NCBI GenBank assembly: GCA_021813655.1
Contig: JAKAJU010000183.1
Coordinates: 1 to 58,386 of the forward strand
DNA from: Chloroflexota bacterium
GTDB taxonomy: Bacteria > Chloroflexota > Limnocylindria > Limnocylindrales > CSP1-4
DNA length: 58,386 bases
Reading direction: 5' to 3'
A program made the position numbers and the translations under genes. The notes under the pieces are model-generated. The model saw nothing but the letters and a program-made list of their open reading frames with translations. It made no database searches and had not been told where the DNA came from. This document shows positions 16,590 to 25,333 of the stretch, one piece after another. Each line of letters opens with the position of its first letter. Positions within the stretch are counted from its first letter, which is position 1.

Positions 16590-17560
16590 GGGACCTCCTC
16601 CCGGCCGCCGCCCCCGACGATCCCGTTGGGCCTGAACAGGAGCATGAGGATGAGGAACACGAACACGAACGCGTCACGGTAGCTGCCGAGGGAGCTCGGG
16701 AAGACCTGCGTGAGCAGGTCGTGCACGCCCGGAGGCACGGCGCCCGGCGGCAGGATGTCCGCGATCCCGGACAGCGCGGTGGGGATGACCTCGAGGATGC
16801 CGAGCGCATACGCACCGACCACCGCGCCGGACAGGCTGCCGAAGCCGCCGATCACGGCCGCGATGAACGCCTTGAGCACGGGCGTGAAGCCCAGGTACGG
16901 ATTGATCTGGCCGGCCTGCGACGCGTAGAGGAAGCCGGCGACGGCGGCGAGCCCGGAGGAGATGGCGAAGGCCGTCGCGACGACGCGGTTCACCCGGATG
17001 CCCATGAGACGGGCCGCGGGGAGGTCCTCCGCCGCCGCGTGCATCGAGAGCCCGAGGCGCGTTCTGGTCACGAAGACCGTGAGCAGTGTGAGGAGGACCG
17101 CCCCGGTCACGAGGCTCACGATGTTCACCTTGGGCACGGTGATCGCGCCGAAGGCGACGACACCGTTGACAATGTCGGGGGCCGGGAACGCGATCTGGAC
17201 CGGCTCGCCGGCGAGCCGGCTGACGAGGAGCGTCCCGTTCTGGAGGATCTGCCCGACGGCGAACGAGGTGAGCAGCATCGCGACCTCGGCCGCGCCGCGG
17301 ATCGGCCGATACGCGATCCGCTCCATGAGGAGCCCGATGACGACGGCGCCCACGACCATGAACACGAGCGCCGCAGGCAGCGGCATTCCGGCGAACAGGG
17401 CGAAGGTCACGAGATAGGCGGCGACCATCATGATGTCGCCGTGGGCGAAGTTGATGAGGCGGAGGATGCTGAAGATGAGCGCCAAGCCCACCGCCATGAG
17501 CGCGTACAGGCTGCCCGCGCTCACCGCGTTCACGACCTGCTGGATGAAGTAGTCGCCCAT
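16586..17560 (-). CDS. livH: branched-chain amino acid/amide ABC transporter permease (LivH type)
   Basis: A 324-residue permease with about eight membrane helices. It starts with MGDYFIQQVVNAVSAGSLYA and has the family segments LINFAHGDIMMVAAY, LGLSMHAAAEDLPAARLMGI, and VIGGFGSLSGAVVGAYALG. It ends LLFRPNGIVG, matching LivH/UrtB. It begins three bases after the livF stop and overlaps livM, so expression of the set is coupled. Confidence 0.95.
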   Translation of the reverse strand: MGDYFIQQVVNAVSAGSLYALMAVGLALIFSILRLINFAHGDIMMVAAYLVTFALFAGMPLPAALVFMVVGAVVIGLLMERIAYRPIRGAAEVAMLLTSFAVGQILQNGTLLVSRLAGEPVQIAFPAPDIVNGVVAFGAITVPKVNIVSLVTGAVLLTLLTVFVTRTRLGLSMHAAAEDLPAARLMGIRVNRVVATAFAISSGLAAVAGFLYASQAGQINPYLGFTPVLKAFIAAVIGGFGSLSGAVVGAYALGILEVIPTALSGIADILPPGAVPPGVHDLLTQVFPSSLGSYRDAFVFVFLILMLLFRPNGIVGGGGREEVP

Positions 17561-17563
17561 CGG

Positions 17564-18265
17564 TCAGAGGCCGAAGTAGGACTGCTCGATGCGCGGATCG
17601 TGGCGCAGCGAGTCGGCCGCTCCCTCGAACGTGATCCGGCCCGTCTCCATGACGTAGGCGCGGTCCGCCGCATCGAGGGCGTGATGGACATTCTGCTCGA
17701 CGAGCAGGATCGTGAGGCCCTGGCGTTTGAGCCCCTCGATGACCTCGAAGATGTGCTCGACCATGATCGGCGCGAGGCCGAGCGAGGGCTCGTCCAGAAG
17801 CAGGAGCCGCGGCTTGCTCATGAGGGCGCGCGCGATCGCGAGCATCTGCTGCTCGCCGCCTGACAGCGTCCCTCCGGCCTGCTTCATCCGGTCCCGCAGC
17901 CGCGGGAAGGTATCTTCCACGAGCTCGATGTCCCGACGGGCTTCGGCGGCCGGCCGCTGGACGCCCCCGAGGATCAGGTTCTCGCGCACGGTGAGGCGCC
18001 CGAAGATGTGGCGGCCCTCCGGGCAGTGGGAGATGCCAAGGGCGACGATCCTGTCCGTCGATTCGTTCGAGATGTCCCGCCCGTCGTACACGATCGCCCC
18101 GGACCGTGGCCGCAGGAGCCCGGAGATCGACTTGAGCGTGGTGGACTTGCCGGCGCCGTTCGACCCGATGATCGCGACGAGCTCGCCGGTCTCGACGCGC
18201 AGTGACGCTCCGTTCACGGCGCGGATGTTGCCGTAGAAGACGTGGAGGTCACGGAGCTCAAGCAT
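17564..18265 (-). CDS. livF: ABC transporter ATP-binding protein (LivF type)
   Basis: A 233-residue ATPase. Walker A is GSNGAGKSTTLK, the signature is TLSGGEQQMLAIARALM, and Walker B is LLLLDEPSLGLAP; the D-loop and H-loop (LLVEQN region) follow. It starts MLELRDLHVFYGNIRAVNG, typical of LivF, and ends with DPRIEQSYFGL, matching the family tail. It overlaps livG by 8 bp. Confidence 0.95.
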   Translation of the reverse strand: MLELRDLHVFYGNIRAVNGASLRVETGELVAIIGSNGAGKSTTLKSISGLLRPRSGAIVYDGRDISNESTDRIVALGISHCPEGRHIFGRLTVRENLILGGVQRPAAEARRDIELVEDTFPRLRDRMKQAGGTLSGGEQQMLAIARALMSKPRLLLLDEPSLGLAPIMVEHIFEVIEGLKRQGLTILLVEQNVHHALDAADRAYVMETGRITFEGAADSLRHDPRIEQSYFGL

Positions 18266-19067
18266 GCTTCGCCTGGCCGAGGTAGGCGGAGATGACGCCG
18301 GGATCCACCCGGACCGTGGCCGGATCGCCGTCCGCGATGAGCACGCCGTAGTTGAGGACCTGGATCCGGTCGCAGAGGTTCATGACGAGCGGGATATCGT
18401 GGGCCACGAGAATGATCGTGATCCCGAGATCCCCGCGGAGTCTCCTGATCAACCCGTTCAGCTCCGCGGCCTCCGACGGGTTCATGCCCGCGCTAGGCTC
18501 GTCGAGCAGGAGGACCTTCGGGCCGACCGCCACGGCCCGTGCGATCTCGAGCCGGCGCTGGTCGCCGTACGGCAGGCTCCGCGCGAGACGGTCGGTCCGA
18601 TCGCCCAGCCCAACGAGGTCGAGGAGCTCTGCCGACCGCGCCCGGATCCGCTCTTCCCGCTCGCGGAACGCGCGCGTCGACATCATCGCGGACCACAGCG
18701 AGCCCGGCAGGTGGCGCTGCGCCGCAACGGCCACGTTGTCGAGCACCGACATGTCGTCGAACAGGCGGATGTTCTGGAAGGTACGGGCGATGCCGAGCTG
18801 TGCGACCCGGTACGCGGACAGGTGCGTCACGTCCACGCCCAGCAGGTGGATCGCGCCGGTCGACGGCCGCACCATCCCCGAGAGCAGGTTGAACAGGGTC
18901 GTCTTGCCGGCCCCGTTCGGGCCGATCACGCCGTGGATCGTCCGGGGCGCAAGATCGAGCGAGTAGTCCGCGAGCGCGACCAGCCCTCTGTAATGCTTCC
19001 CGAGGCCCACGACCTGCAGAAGCAGCGAAGGGTCTGGCGCGACCGACGCCGCGGGGGGGCTGGCCAC
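18258..19067 (-). CDS. livG: ABC transporter ATP-binding protein (LivG type)
   Basis: A 269-residue ATPase and the first gene of the permease operon. It has Walker A GPNGAGKTTLFNLLSG, a LivG-type insertion after the Q-loop (ARTFQNIRLFDDMSVLDNV), signature LPYGDQRRLEIARAVAV, Walker B LLLDEPSAGMNPSEA and the LivG-specific tail ISAYLGQ. The signature LPYGDQRR replaces LSGGQ, as is normal for LivG. The start is a GTG at 19065-19067 with GGAGAGAG upstream. Confidence 0.95.
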   Translation of the reverse strand: MASPPAASVAPDPSLLLQVVGLGKHYRGLVALADYSLDLAPRTIHGVIGPNGAGKTTLFNLLSGMVRPSTGAIHLLGVDVTHLSAYRVAQLGIARTFQNIRLFDDMSVLDNVAVAAQRHLPGSLWSAMMSTRAFREREERIRARSAELLDLVGLGDRTDRLARSLPYGDQRRLEIARAVAVGPKVLLLDEPSAGMNPSEAAELNGLIRRLRGDLGITIILVAHDIPLVMNLCDRIQVLNYGVLIADGDPATVRVDPGVISAYLGQAKHA

Positions 19068-19147
19068 TGGTGCTCTCTCCGGGTGCCCGGGGACGGGGGG
19101 TGTGTCGCGTCGGTCGCCGTCGCGTGCTTCGGCGCAGGACGGGGCCG

Positions 19148-19177
19148 ACTATCGCACAGCCCTCAGAGCAGCGTCAA
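19148..19177 (-). promoter_or_regulatory. sigma-70-type promoter of the livG-livF-livH-livM operon
   Basis: On the minus strand TTGACG (19172-19177) and GATAGT (19148-19153) are 18 bp apart. Transcription would start near 19141, leaving a 5' UTR of about 74 nt before livG. It lies downstream of the asparaginase gene, so the importer has its own promoter. Confidence 0.7.
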
Positions 19178-19268
19178 ACCGCACGCGCGACCGGCCACCC
19201 GCCCGCCGGGGCCTCGCTCAACTGGCGCGCCGGCGTCCCGAGGGCGCAGATCCCCGGGTGGGAACGCG

Positions 19269-20267
19269 TCAGGCGGGGTCGTCGAGGAGTGCAGCGAGCT
19301 CCGTTCTCCCGAGACCTGCCGCGAGCCCGAGCGAGAGGACGATCCGCGCCTTCGGACCGGTCAGGTGCCCTGCGAGGATGGCACCGGCGCGCGCCCACGT
19401 GGCACCGCCGCCGGGAAATCCGTACCCGGTCGTCACCCGGCCACCAGGGACGCGGGACGCGAGGACGACCTCGAGGCCGCTCGCCATCGCACGATCGGCC
19501 GCGGCGAGAAGCGACGGGTGCGTGTTGCCGGCTCCCGTCCCCTCGACGACCACCCCGCGCGCACCCGCCGCGACGAACGCATCGATGGCGCCTCCGTCGA
19601 GGCCGATCGCCGCGACGACCAGCCCGACGGGCGGGATGTCGCCGACGGCCACTGCCGGCACGCGTCGCCGGCCGACCCGCCGTCGGAGAAGCGCGACCCG
19701 GCCCCCCTCCACCTCGGCGAGCGGACCGCCGTCCGGGCTTGCGAAGGCGTCGATCGCGCTCGTGTGCATCTTCACGACGGCGTCCGCGGCGTGGAGCTTG
19801 CCCGCAATCGACAGGACGGCCCCCTGGCCGCGCAGCGCCGGCGAGGACGCGGCGGCGATCGCGTCCCGGAGATTCGCCGGCCCGTCGGCGCCCGGGGCGT
19901 CCGCGGTCCGCATCGCTCCGGTCACCACGAGAGGACGCGCGTCGTCCCACAGGAGGTCGTATGCGAGCACGGCTTCGTCCATCGTGTCGGTCCCCTGGAC
20001 CACGACCGCACCGGAGAGGCCGGGATCCGCGGCGAGCGTCTCCCGGGCCGCGCCGGCGATGCGCAGCAGATCGTCGAACGACAAGTGGCTGGCTGGTGTC
20101 CGGCCGAGGTCCACCACGATCGCGTCGGGCATCCCGGCGACGCCGGCGCCGGCGCTTGCGAGCAGCGTGTCGCCGCCGAGGGCCGGCGTCGCGCCGCCGG
20201 CGACCGGATCCACCGTCATCGAGATCGTACCGCCCGTGAAGACGACGACGACCCGCGGAGGCGTCAT
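19269..20267 (-). CDS. asparaginase-family amidohydrolase (type II-like)
   Basis: A 332-residue cytoplasmic asparaginase/glutaminase-fold enzyme. The two catalytic signatures are present: VVFTGGTISM (first Thr, residues about 8-17) and VVQGTDTMDEAVLAYDLL (second Thr with the catalytic Lys region). LVVTGAMR and the C-terminal VVVEGTGAGN also match. No signal peptide is seen. It normally releases ammonia from L-asparagine; in this neighbourhood, next to a Liv-type importer and amide hydrolases, it might hydrolyse a half-amide intermediate (inference). It is upstream of livG in the same direction, but a separate promoter lies between them. Confidence 0.88.
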   Translation of the reverse strand: MTPPRVVVVFTGGTISMTVDPVAGGATPALGGDTLLASAGAGVAGMPDAIVVDLGRTPASHLSFDDLLRIAGAARETLAADPGLSGAVVVQGTDTMDEAVLAYDLLWDDARPLVVTGAMRTADAPGADGPANLRDAIAAASSPALRGQGAVLSIAGKLHAADAVVKMHTSAIDAFASPDGGPLAEVEGGRVALLRRRVGRRRVPAVAVGDIPPVGLVVAAIGLDGGAIDAFVAAGARGVVVEGTGAGNTHPSLLAAADRAMASGLEVVLASRVPGGRVTTGYGFPGGGATWARAGAILAGHLTGPKARIVLSLGLAAGLGRTELAALLDDPA

Positions 20268-20325
20268 CGGCGCGACCTCGGACCACCCTGCCCGCGTGTC
20301 GCGGAGGTACGGGCCCCCATGGCCA

Positions 20326-21870
20326 TCACAGGACTCCCGGTGGCTCGCCGTCGATCCCGCCGGCCGGACCCCCGGCGGTTGCGTGGGTCGCGGTCGGCCG
20401 CGCGAAGACCGAGAGAACGCCGGAGATGAGGATCAGGATCCCGCAGGCGACGATGACGGTGGTGGACCCGACGAAGTCGCTGATCGGACCGACGACGATG
20501 ATCGGGACGAAGCTTGCGATCGAGACGAGCATGTTGAGGACGCCGAAGACACGCCCCCGAACGTCCTCGGGGATGTCCTCCTGGAGCTGCGTCTGCGACG
20601 GGATCGCGACGACGGCGTACGCCACGCCCGCGAGGAACGCGATGACGACGACGATCGACAGGAGCGAGACGCTGGTGCTCGGCGCGATGTTCGTCCGATC
20701 CTGGAGGCCGCGGATCGCGGATGCGATCGGTCCCGCGATCGCGAGGAGCAGGAGGAGGCCTCCGAGGGAGACGAGGCCCCCCTCGATCAGCCGCCGGCGC
20801 GGGAAGAAGCGCGCGTAGCTGTTGAGGAACAGGACGCCCGTGACGACGCCCGCGCCGAGCGGCAGGACGATGACGACGAAGTCCTTCGTCTGGAGGCCGA
20901 GGTTCGTCGTGGCGAAGTCCGGGCCGAGGACGCCGAGAACGCCGATGAGCGAGGCCGCGATCCCGAGGTAGACGAGCGACCAGGTGACGGTCGGATTCGA
21001 GCGGATGTACGCGATCCCCTCGCGGAGTTGGTCGAGCGTGTCGCGTGCGGCCTCACCGAGCTGGCCGCGGACGCCCTCCTCCGACCCGGCGGCGGCACGT
21101 TCGCCGGCGACCGTGATCGCCTCGCGAGCGACGAGCCCCGGCATCTCCGGCGGCGCCTTGACGAGGTCCTGCTCCGCGAGGGCGAGCGCCTCCTCGGACG
21201 GGTGCTCGTCGGCGGCGCGGGCCCGAGCGGCGAGCTCCCTCGAGGAGGGCAGCGTGAAGCAGAAGACCGCCGCAACCAGGTAGAGGATCGCGACCGCGGC
21301 GATGAGGAGGTCCGGGCCGGAGACCGTCACGACGAGAGGTCCGAGGAGGGCGAAGCCCACCGCGAATGCCGCGTTCGTCGTGAGGGTGAAGAGGCCGTTC
21401 GCGGCGACGAGCTGGTTCCGCGGGACGAGGCGTGGGAGCATGGACAGCTCGGTCGGTGCGAAGAACGTCGTGAGGATCGAGACGAGGATGTTGAGCGCGA
21501 AGATCGCGACGACGTTCCAGTCGAGGACGACCATCACGCCGAATGCGATCGCCCGCAGCAGATTCGTGACGACGAGCATGTGGCGCCCGTCGACGCGATC
21601 CACGAAGACACCCGCCACCGCGGAGAACACGACCGCCGGGACGAGGAACGTGAGCAGCAGCAGCGAGACCGCGGAGCTCGACTTCGTGAGATCGAAGACG
21701 AGGATGGTCAGGCCGTAGACGACCATGTTGCCGCCGACCTGGGTCGCGACCTGCGATAGCCAGAGCAGCAGGAATAAGCGGTTCGCGAGGACGGCGAACG
21801 GCCCGCCGCTCTCCGGTGTCCCCACCTGGCGCGATGTGGCGCGGCCGGCCGTGGCCTCCGTCCCGCTCAC
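20326..21870 (-). CDS. MFS transporter (multidrug/macrolide efflux-like)
   Basis: A 514-residue major facilitator protein with about 12 membrane helices and a longer cytoplasmic loop after helix 6 (residues about 205-285, rich in Glu/Ala). The first helix region FLLLWLSQVATQVGGNMVVYGL and the loop FVDRVDGRHMLVVTN, with the DRxxGRR-like A-motif, match the MFS_3 / MefA-type group. PEDVRGRVFGV near helix 10 is also typical. The start codon overlaps the DUF951 stop (ATGA). The transported compound is unknown. Confidence 0.85.
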   Translation of the reverse strand: MSGTEATAGRATSRQVGTPESGGPFAVLANRLFLLLWLSQVATQVGGNMVVYGLTILVFDLTKSSSAVSLLLLTFLVPAVVFSAVAGVFVDRVDGRHMLVVTNLLRAIAFGVMVVLDWNVVAIFALNILVSILTTFFAPTELSMLPRLVPRNQLVAANGLFTLTTNAAFAVGFALLGPLVVTVSGPDLLIAAVAILYLVAAVFCFTLPSSRELAARARAADEHPSEEALALAEQDLVKAPPEMPGLVAREAITVAGERAAAGSEEGVRGQLGEAARDTLDQLREGIAYIRSNPTVTWSLVYLGIAASLIGVLGVLGPDFATTNLGLQTKDFVVIVLPLGAGVVTGVLFLNSYARFFPRRRLIEGGLVSLGGLLLLLAIAGPIASAIRGLQDRTNIAPSTSVSLLSIVVVIAFLAGVAYAVVAIPSQTQLQEDIPEDVRGRVFGVLNMLVSIASFVPIIVVGPISDFVGSTTVIVACGILILISGVLSVFARPTATHATAGGPAGGIDGEPPGVL

Positions 21871-22112
21871 GGTCGCGGGTCTTCCGGGGGCCGCCCAGAC
21901 GCGGAGCGCTCGACGGCGACCACTCGCCGCTCGAGCTCACGCCGCTCGAGCATCACGCGCCTGCCGCAGGTGGTGCATGCTATCCCGACGTCCGCGCCGA
22001 TGCGCGTCACCCGCCAGACGCTCCCGCCGCAGGGATGCGCGCGGCGGAGCCGGACCGCATCGCCGACCTCGAGCGCGAGGATGCGCGGGGTGGCCGGGCG
22101 CCGTTCATCCAT
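21867..22112 (-). CDS. DUF951 domain protein
   Basis: An 81-residue protein with the DUF951 pattern LEVGDAVRLRRAHPCGGSVW, then RVTRIGADVGIACTTCGRRVMLERRELERRV. The Cys residues at HPCGG and CTTCG may bind zinc, as is likely for this family. Function is unknown; the family is widespread in Firmicutes and Chloroflexota. It is 14 bp after a DUF881 gene and overlaps the MFS gene. Confidence 0.88.
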   Translation of the reverse strand: MDERRPATPRILALEVGDAVRLRRAHPCGGSVWRVTRIGADVGIACTTCGRRVMLERRELERRVVAVERSASGRPPEDPRP

Positions 22113-22126
22113 CGGCGCTGAGGCTA

Positions 22127-22807
22127 TCAGAGCCGGGGTCTGCCGTGCGGGGGGATGAGGTCACGCGTCGTCCCCGGGACGTCGATCCGGTCGCCGGGCG
22201 TGACGGTGACGCGGAGGGACGGGTCGGTCGCGGCGAGCAGCGCGACGATGCCGCCCGGTCGCGTCAGCGTGCCGGCCAGCGCGTTCGGGTCGCCCAGGGC
22301 GCGGACGATGACCGAGGTGCCCAGGGGCGTCGCGTCGATCGTCGCAGCACCCGCCTCACCCGACGCGACGGTGCCCGCCACGACGCGGATGCCGTCGACG
22401 GCGAGCGCCTCGCAGCCGGCGTTTCGCAGCTCGTTGAGGAGGTCGTTCACCGCCGCCCCGCTGATGGCCCCTTCGAGGGCAACCATCACCCCGCTGCCCG
22501 ACGCCCTGTCGAGCCCCGCCCACGCCCTGTCGCGGGCGAGCTCGTTGCGGAGCTGGAGCGCGCTCTGCCGACCGCTCCCGGCGGCGGACTGGACGCGCAC
22601 GAGCTGTCCCTGGAGGGAGGTCACCTCGGCGCGGAGCTGATCGTTGCGCGTGTTGAGGTTCGCGACCAGCAGCGTCAGGTCCTGCGCGGCGAGGCGATCG
22701 AGGCCCGTCCCGCCGGTCTGCGACCGGAGCTGGATGACGAGCAGGAACCCGAGGACGAGGAGCACCGCCGCCATCGCCAGCTGACCGCGGCGCCCGTCCA
22801 GGCCCAT
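22127..22807 (-). CDS. DUF881 family protein (second of two tandem paralogues)
   Basis: A 226-residue membrane-anchored protein. One N-terminal helix (LAMAAVLLVLGFLLVIQL) is followed by a coiled-coil stretch rich in Leu/Gln/Arg (residues about 45-90), then the DUF881 domain with LNELRNAGCEALAVDGIRVV and VIVRALGDPNALAGTLTRPG. The start ATG at 22805-22807 lies one base after the stop of the upstream paralogue. In other bacteria DUF881 genes lie near division or envelope genes; the function is not established. Confidence 0.85.
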   Translation of the reverse strand: MGLDGRRGQLAMAAVLLVLGFLLVIQLRSQTGGTGLDRLAAQDLTLLVANLNTRNDQLRAEVTSLQGQLVRVQSAAGSGRQSALQLRNELARDRAWAGLDRASGSGVMVALEGAISGAAVNDLLNELRNAGCEALAVDGIRVVAGTVASGEAGAATIDATPLGTSVIVRALGDPNALAGTLTRPGGIVALLAATDPSLRVTVTPGDRIDVPGTTRDLIPPHGRPRL

Positions 22808-22808
22808 G

Positions 22809-23609
22809 TCAGGGGGCCTCCGTTGCGGATGGCGTGATGGAAGTCGAGGGCTGCACCGGCGTCGGGGACGGCACGGGACGCGCATATCGAAGCTGGACGG
22901 CACCGGCGTAGGCGGGGACCGCCGCATCCGCGATCTCGGCGTAGCGGACCCGCAGCGAGTAGGGCTGGACGCGGTCGCGGACCCAGGCGACGAACCCGGG
23001 CGAGCGCGTGAGATCGTCGTACAGGTCCGGCCCGCCGATCGCCACGACCTGGTACGGCGGGACGAGATAGGACGCGTTGGCGAGGATCGAATCGCCGACG
23101 TCGAGGAACCCGGAGAGCCCGTTGATCCGCTCCGTGTTCACCGCCACCGCCTCGGCGCCCGCGAACCACAGCTCCTGGACGACCGTTCGGACGTCTCCCG
23201 CGTTGACGCGGCGATCCGTTGCGTTCTGGCCCGATGGGGCGGGCTGATCGGCGTCCTCGAGCTGGATGACGAGGCCGGGGCCGTCGAGCGCGACGAGGCC
23301 GCCGGCGAGCCGCGCGCGATCGAGCTGGTTCGAGAGCGATGCGGCGAGCGCGTCGCTGCCCTGCGCCCCCTGCTCCGTCTGGCGGATCGTGTCGCGGAGG
23401 TCGAGGATCGACTTCTGGAGGCCTGCCTGCTGGGCCTGCAGCTGTGCCGCCGTCTCCACGAGCGGGGCGCGCTCCAGTGTCGTGTACCGGACGCGCGGCC
23501 CCTCCGTCCGGAGCTGCGCCGCGATGAGGAAGCCGAGGGCGGCGAGGGCGAGGCCGAGCGCGACCCGCCACGCGCGGAGCCCCCGCATCCAGGTGACCGC
23601 CGTCGTCAC
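22809..23609 (-). CDS. DUF881 family protein (first of two tandem paralogues)
   Basis: A 266-residue membrane-anchored protein with an N-terminal helix (VALGLALAALGFLIAAQL), a coiled-coil region (ETAAQLQAQQAGLQKSILDL) and a DUF881 domain (GLVALDGPGLVIQLEDAD, VVQELWFAGAEAVAVNTERI, YLVPPYQVVAIGGPDLYDDL). A Pro/Ser/Thr tail follows. The start GTG overlaps the metallopeptidase stop. Compared with the downstream paralogue it has a longer C-terminus. Confidence 0.85.
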   Translation of the reverse strand: MTTAVTWMRGLRAWRVALGLALAALGFLIAAQLRTEGPRVRYTTLERAPLVETAAQLQAQQAGLQKSILDLRDTIRQTEQGAQGSDALAASLSNQLDRARLAGGLVALDGPGLVIQLEDADQPAPSGQNATDRRVNAGDVRTVVQELWFAGAEAVAVNTERINGLSGFLDVGDSILANASYLVPPYQVVAIGGPDLYDDLTRSPGFVAWVRDRVQPYSLRVRYAEIADAAVPAYAGAVQLRYARPVPSPTPVQPSTSITPSATEAP

Positions 23610-25333
23610 GGCACGGACTCCCCGTCCGATGGCGGCGCGTCGCCCGGCGGGGCGGTCGGCGGTCGCGCGTCTCCGTCAACGGGACCCGCTTCCTCGTCCT
23701 GTGGCGCGGGAGCGACCGCCATGCCGGGCCCGGGCTCGGGATGCCAGACCACGGTCGGGCGCGACGGTGCGCGGTAGGACGGTGGCGGGAGTGCGGCTTC
23801 GATCGCTGGGGCCGGCGGCGAGGAGTCGGGCCCCTGCGGGGGCGCGGGCGGCGGTGTGAGCCCGGACAGGGGCGGGAGGTCGGCCGGGGGCGGCCAGGCG
23901 TGGGGCGCCGCCGGCATCGCGGGCGGCGGCGGAGGAGGCGGCGTGCGCTCATGGCGGATGGCGAGCGCCACCGCGACGATGACCGCGACCACCGCCGCGA
24001 GAAGCACGATGACGAGCGGGGTCCCCGGGCCTCCGGTGGCCTCTCCCGCCGAGGGCGAGGGCGTCGGGCCCTGCGACGCGGCCACGACCGGCGTGCCCGT
24101 CTCCGACGGGGCTGCTGAGACCGACGCGCCCGGAGTCGCCGGGGCCGGCGAGGCGCCCGAGACCGCCCAGGCGGACGGGACCGGACCCGGCGGCGGCGAC
24201 TGCGGTCCCCACCGCCGCGGCATGGCCGCCTTGATCGACGCCAGCCACTCGGCCTCGAACTCCGCGAACGTCTTCCCGATGCCGGCCGTGAACGCCTCGT
24301 CGTCGGAGACGCCGTCCTTGTACGCCCTGATGACCCTGACGAGCGACGCCTTCCCGTACGTGTCGATGATGTGCTTGACCGCGCTCACCGACTCCGCGTA
24401 CGAGAGGAAGAACCGGGACTGAAGGCCGGCCGACGGGAACGCCTCGCCGAGCGACTCGAGCGGCAGGAGCGTGCCGTCCGCGATCCCGGCGGCGAGCTCC
24501 GCCCGGTACGACGCGGGGAAGCCCTGGGAGAGGTAATCGGCGAAGCCCTCGTTGAGCCATCGGGGCGGGTAGTGGTACGGGTTCGAGACGGCGGTGTCGA
24601 AGACGAGGTGCGTCAGCTCGTGCGGGATGACCACGCCCACCCACGACGTGTCGATCTCGTCCGGCGGGATGAGCGCGAACAGCGTCCGGATGTCGGGCTG
24701 CGTGGGGGCGAACCCGCCGACGTTCTCGCATCCGCTGCTGCCGTACACCGAGCAGAAGCCGTCCGAGTCGGCGTAGACGTAGAAGTCGATCGGCTCCGTC
24801 TCGGCGACCCCGAGCATGTCCGCGGCCTTCTTCACGCCGTTCTCCGCGATCCGCAGTGCCCGCGTCGCGAAGGCGTCGTCACCCTCGTACCAGTGGATCC
24901 GGACGAGCGAGCCCGTCTTCGTGCGCCACGGGTACCGCGTGTCCTCGTACGTGACCTTCGCCGGAGGGCCGATCTCCACCGATCCGTCCGTCAGCGTCAC
25001 CCGCCAGCGCGCCTCGATCGGAGTGTTGGGGAGGAGGCCGGACGTCGCCGCGTCGTAGGCATACGAGAGCTCCGTCGCGCCGGGCGCCACCCGCACCTCG
25101 GAGACGAATGGTCCCTGGACACCCGGAAGCGAGAGGAGGACCTCGACGCGGGCGGCGTCGGATGGGAGGGTCACCGGCTGCGTGAACGTGACCGACGCGC
25201 CGTACGCGGCCTCCGCCGTCGGGGTCCCCCACCGCGTCTGCGCGGCGCGGGCCGGGCCGGCCAGGCCCGCGAGGAGGACGAGCGCAGCGACCAGGGCGCC
25301 GAAGCGAACGGCGAGCGAGGCCGGGCGACTCAT
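23606..25333 (-). CDS. secreted peptidase MA-like metallopeptidase with C-terminal membrane anchor
   Basis: A 575-residue exported protein. It has a signal peptide (LVAALVLLAGLAGPARAA), a beta-rich domain, then the zinc site IPHELTHLVFD, with the downstream Glu in RWLNEGFADYLSQG about 20 residues later, as in gluzincins of the peptidase MA family. After a Pro/Ser-rich stalk there is a membrane helix (VIVLLAAVVAVIVAVALAI) and a very Pro-rich cytoplasmic tail. It is probably surface-tethered by that helix. The ATG at 25331-25333 overlaps the stop of the binding-protein gene; its stop overlaps DUF881. Confidence 0.85.
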   Translation of the reverse strand: MSRPASLAVRFGALVAALVLLAGLAGPARAAQTRWGTPTAEAAYGASVTFTQPVTLPSDAARVEVLLSLPGVQGPFVSEVRVAPGATELSYAYDAATSGLLPNTPIEARWRVTLTDGSVEIGPPAKVTYEDTRYPWRTKTGSLVRIHWYEGDDAFATRALRIAENGVKKAADMLGVAETEPIDFYVYADSDGFCSVYGSSGCENVGGFAPTQPDIRTLFALIPPDEIDTSWVGVVIPHELTHLVFDTAVSNPYHYPPRWLNEGFADYLSQGFPASYRAELAAGIADGTLLPLESLGEAFPSAGLQSRFFLSYAESVSAVKHIIDTYGKASLVRVIRAYKDGVSDDEAFTAGIGKTFAEFEAEWLASIKAAMPRRWGPQSPPPGPVPSAWAVSGASPAPATPGASVSAAPSETGTPVVAASQGPTPSPSAGEATGGPGTPLVIVLLAAVVAVIVAVALAIRHERTPPPPPPPAMPAAPHAWPPPADLPPLSGLTPPPAPPQGPDSSPPAPAIEAALPPPSYRAPSRPTVVWHPEPGPGMAVAPAPQDEEAGPVDGDARPPTAPPGDAPPSDGESVP

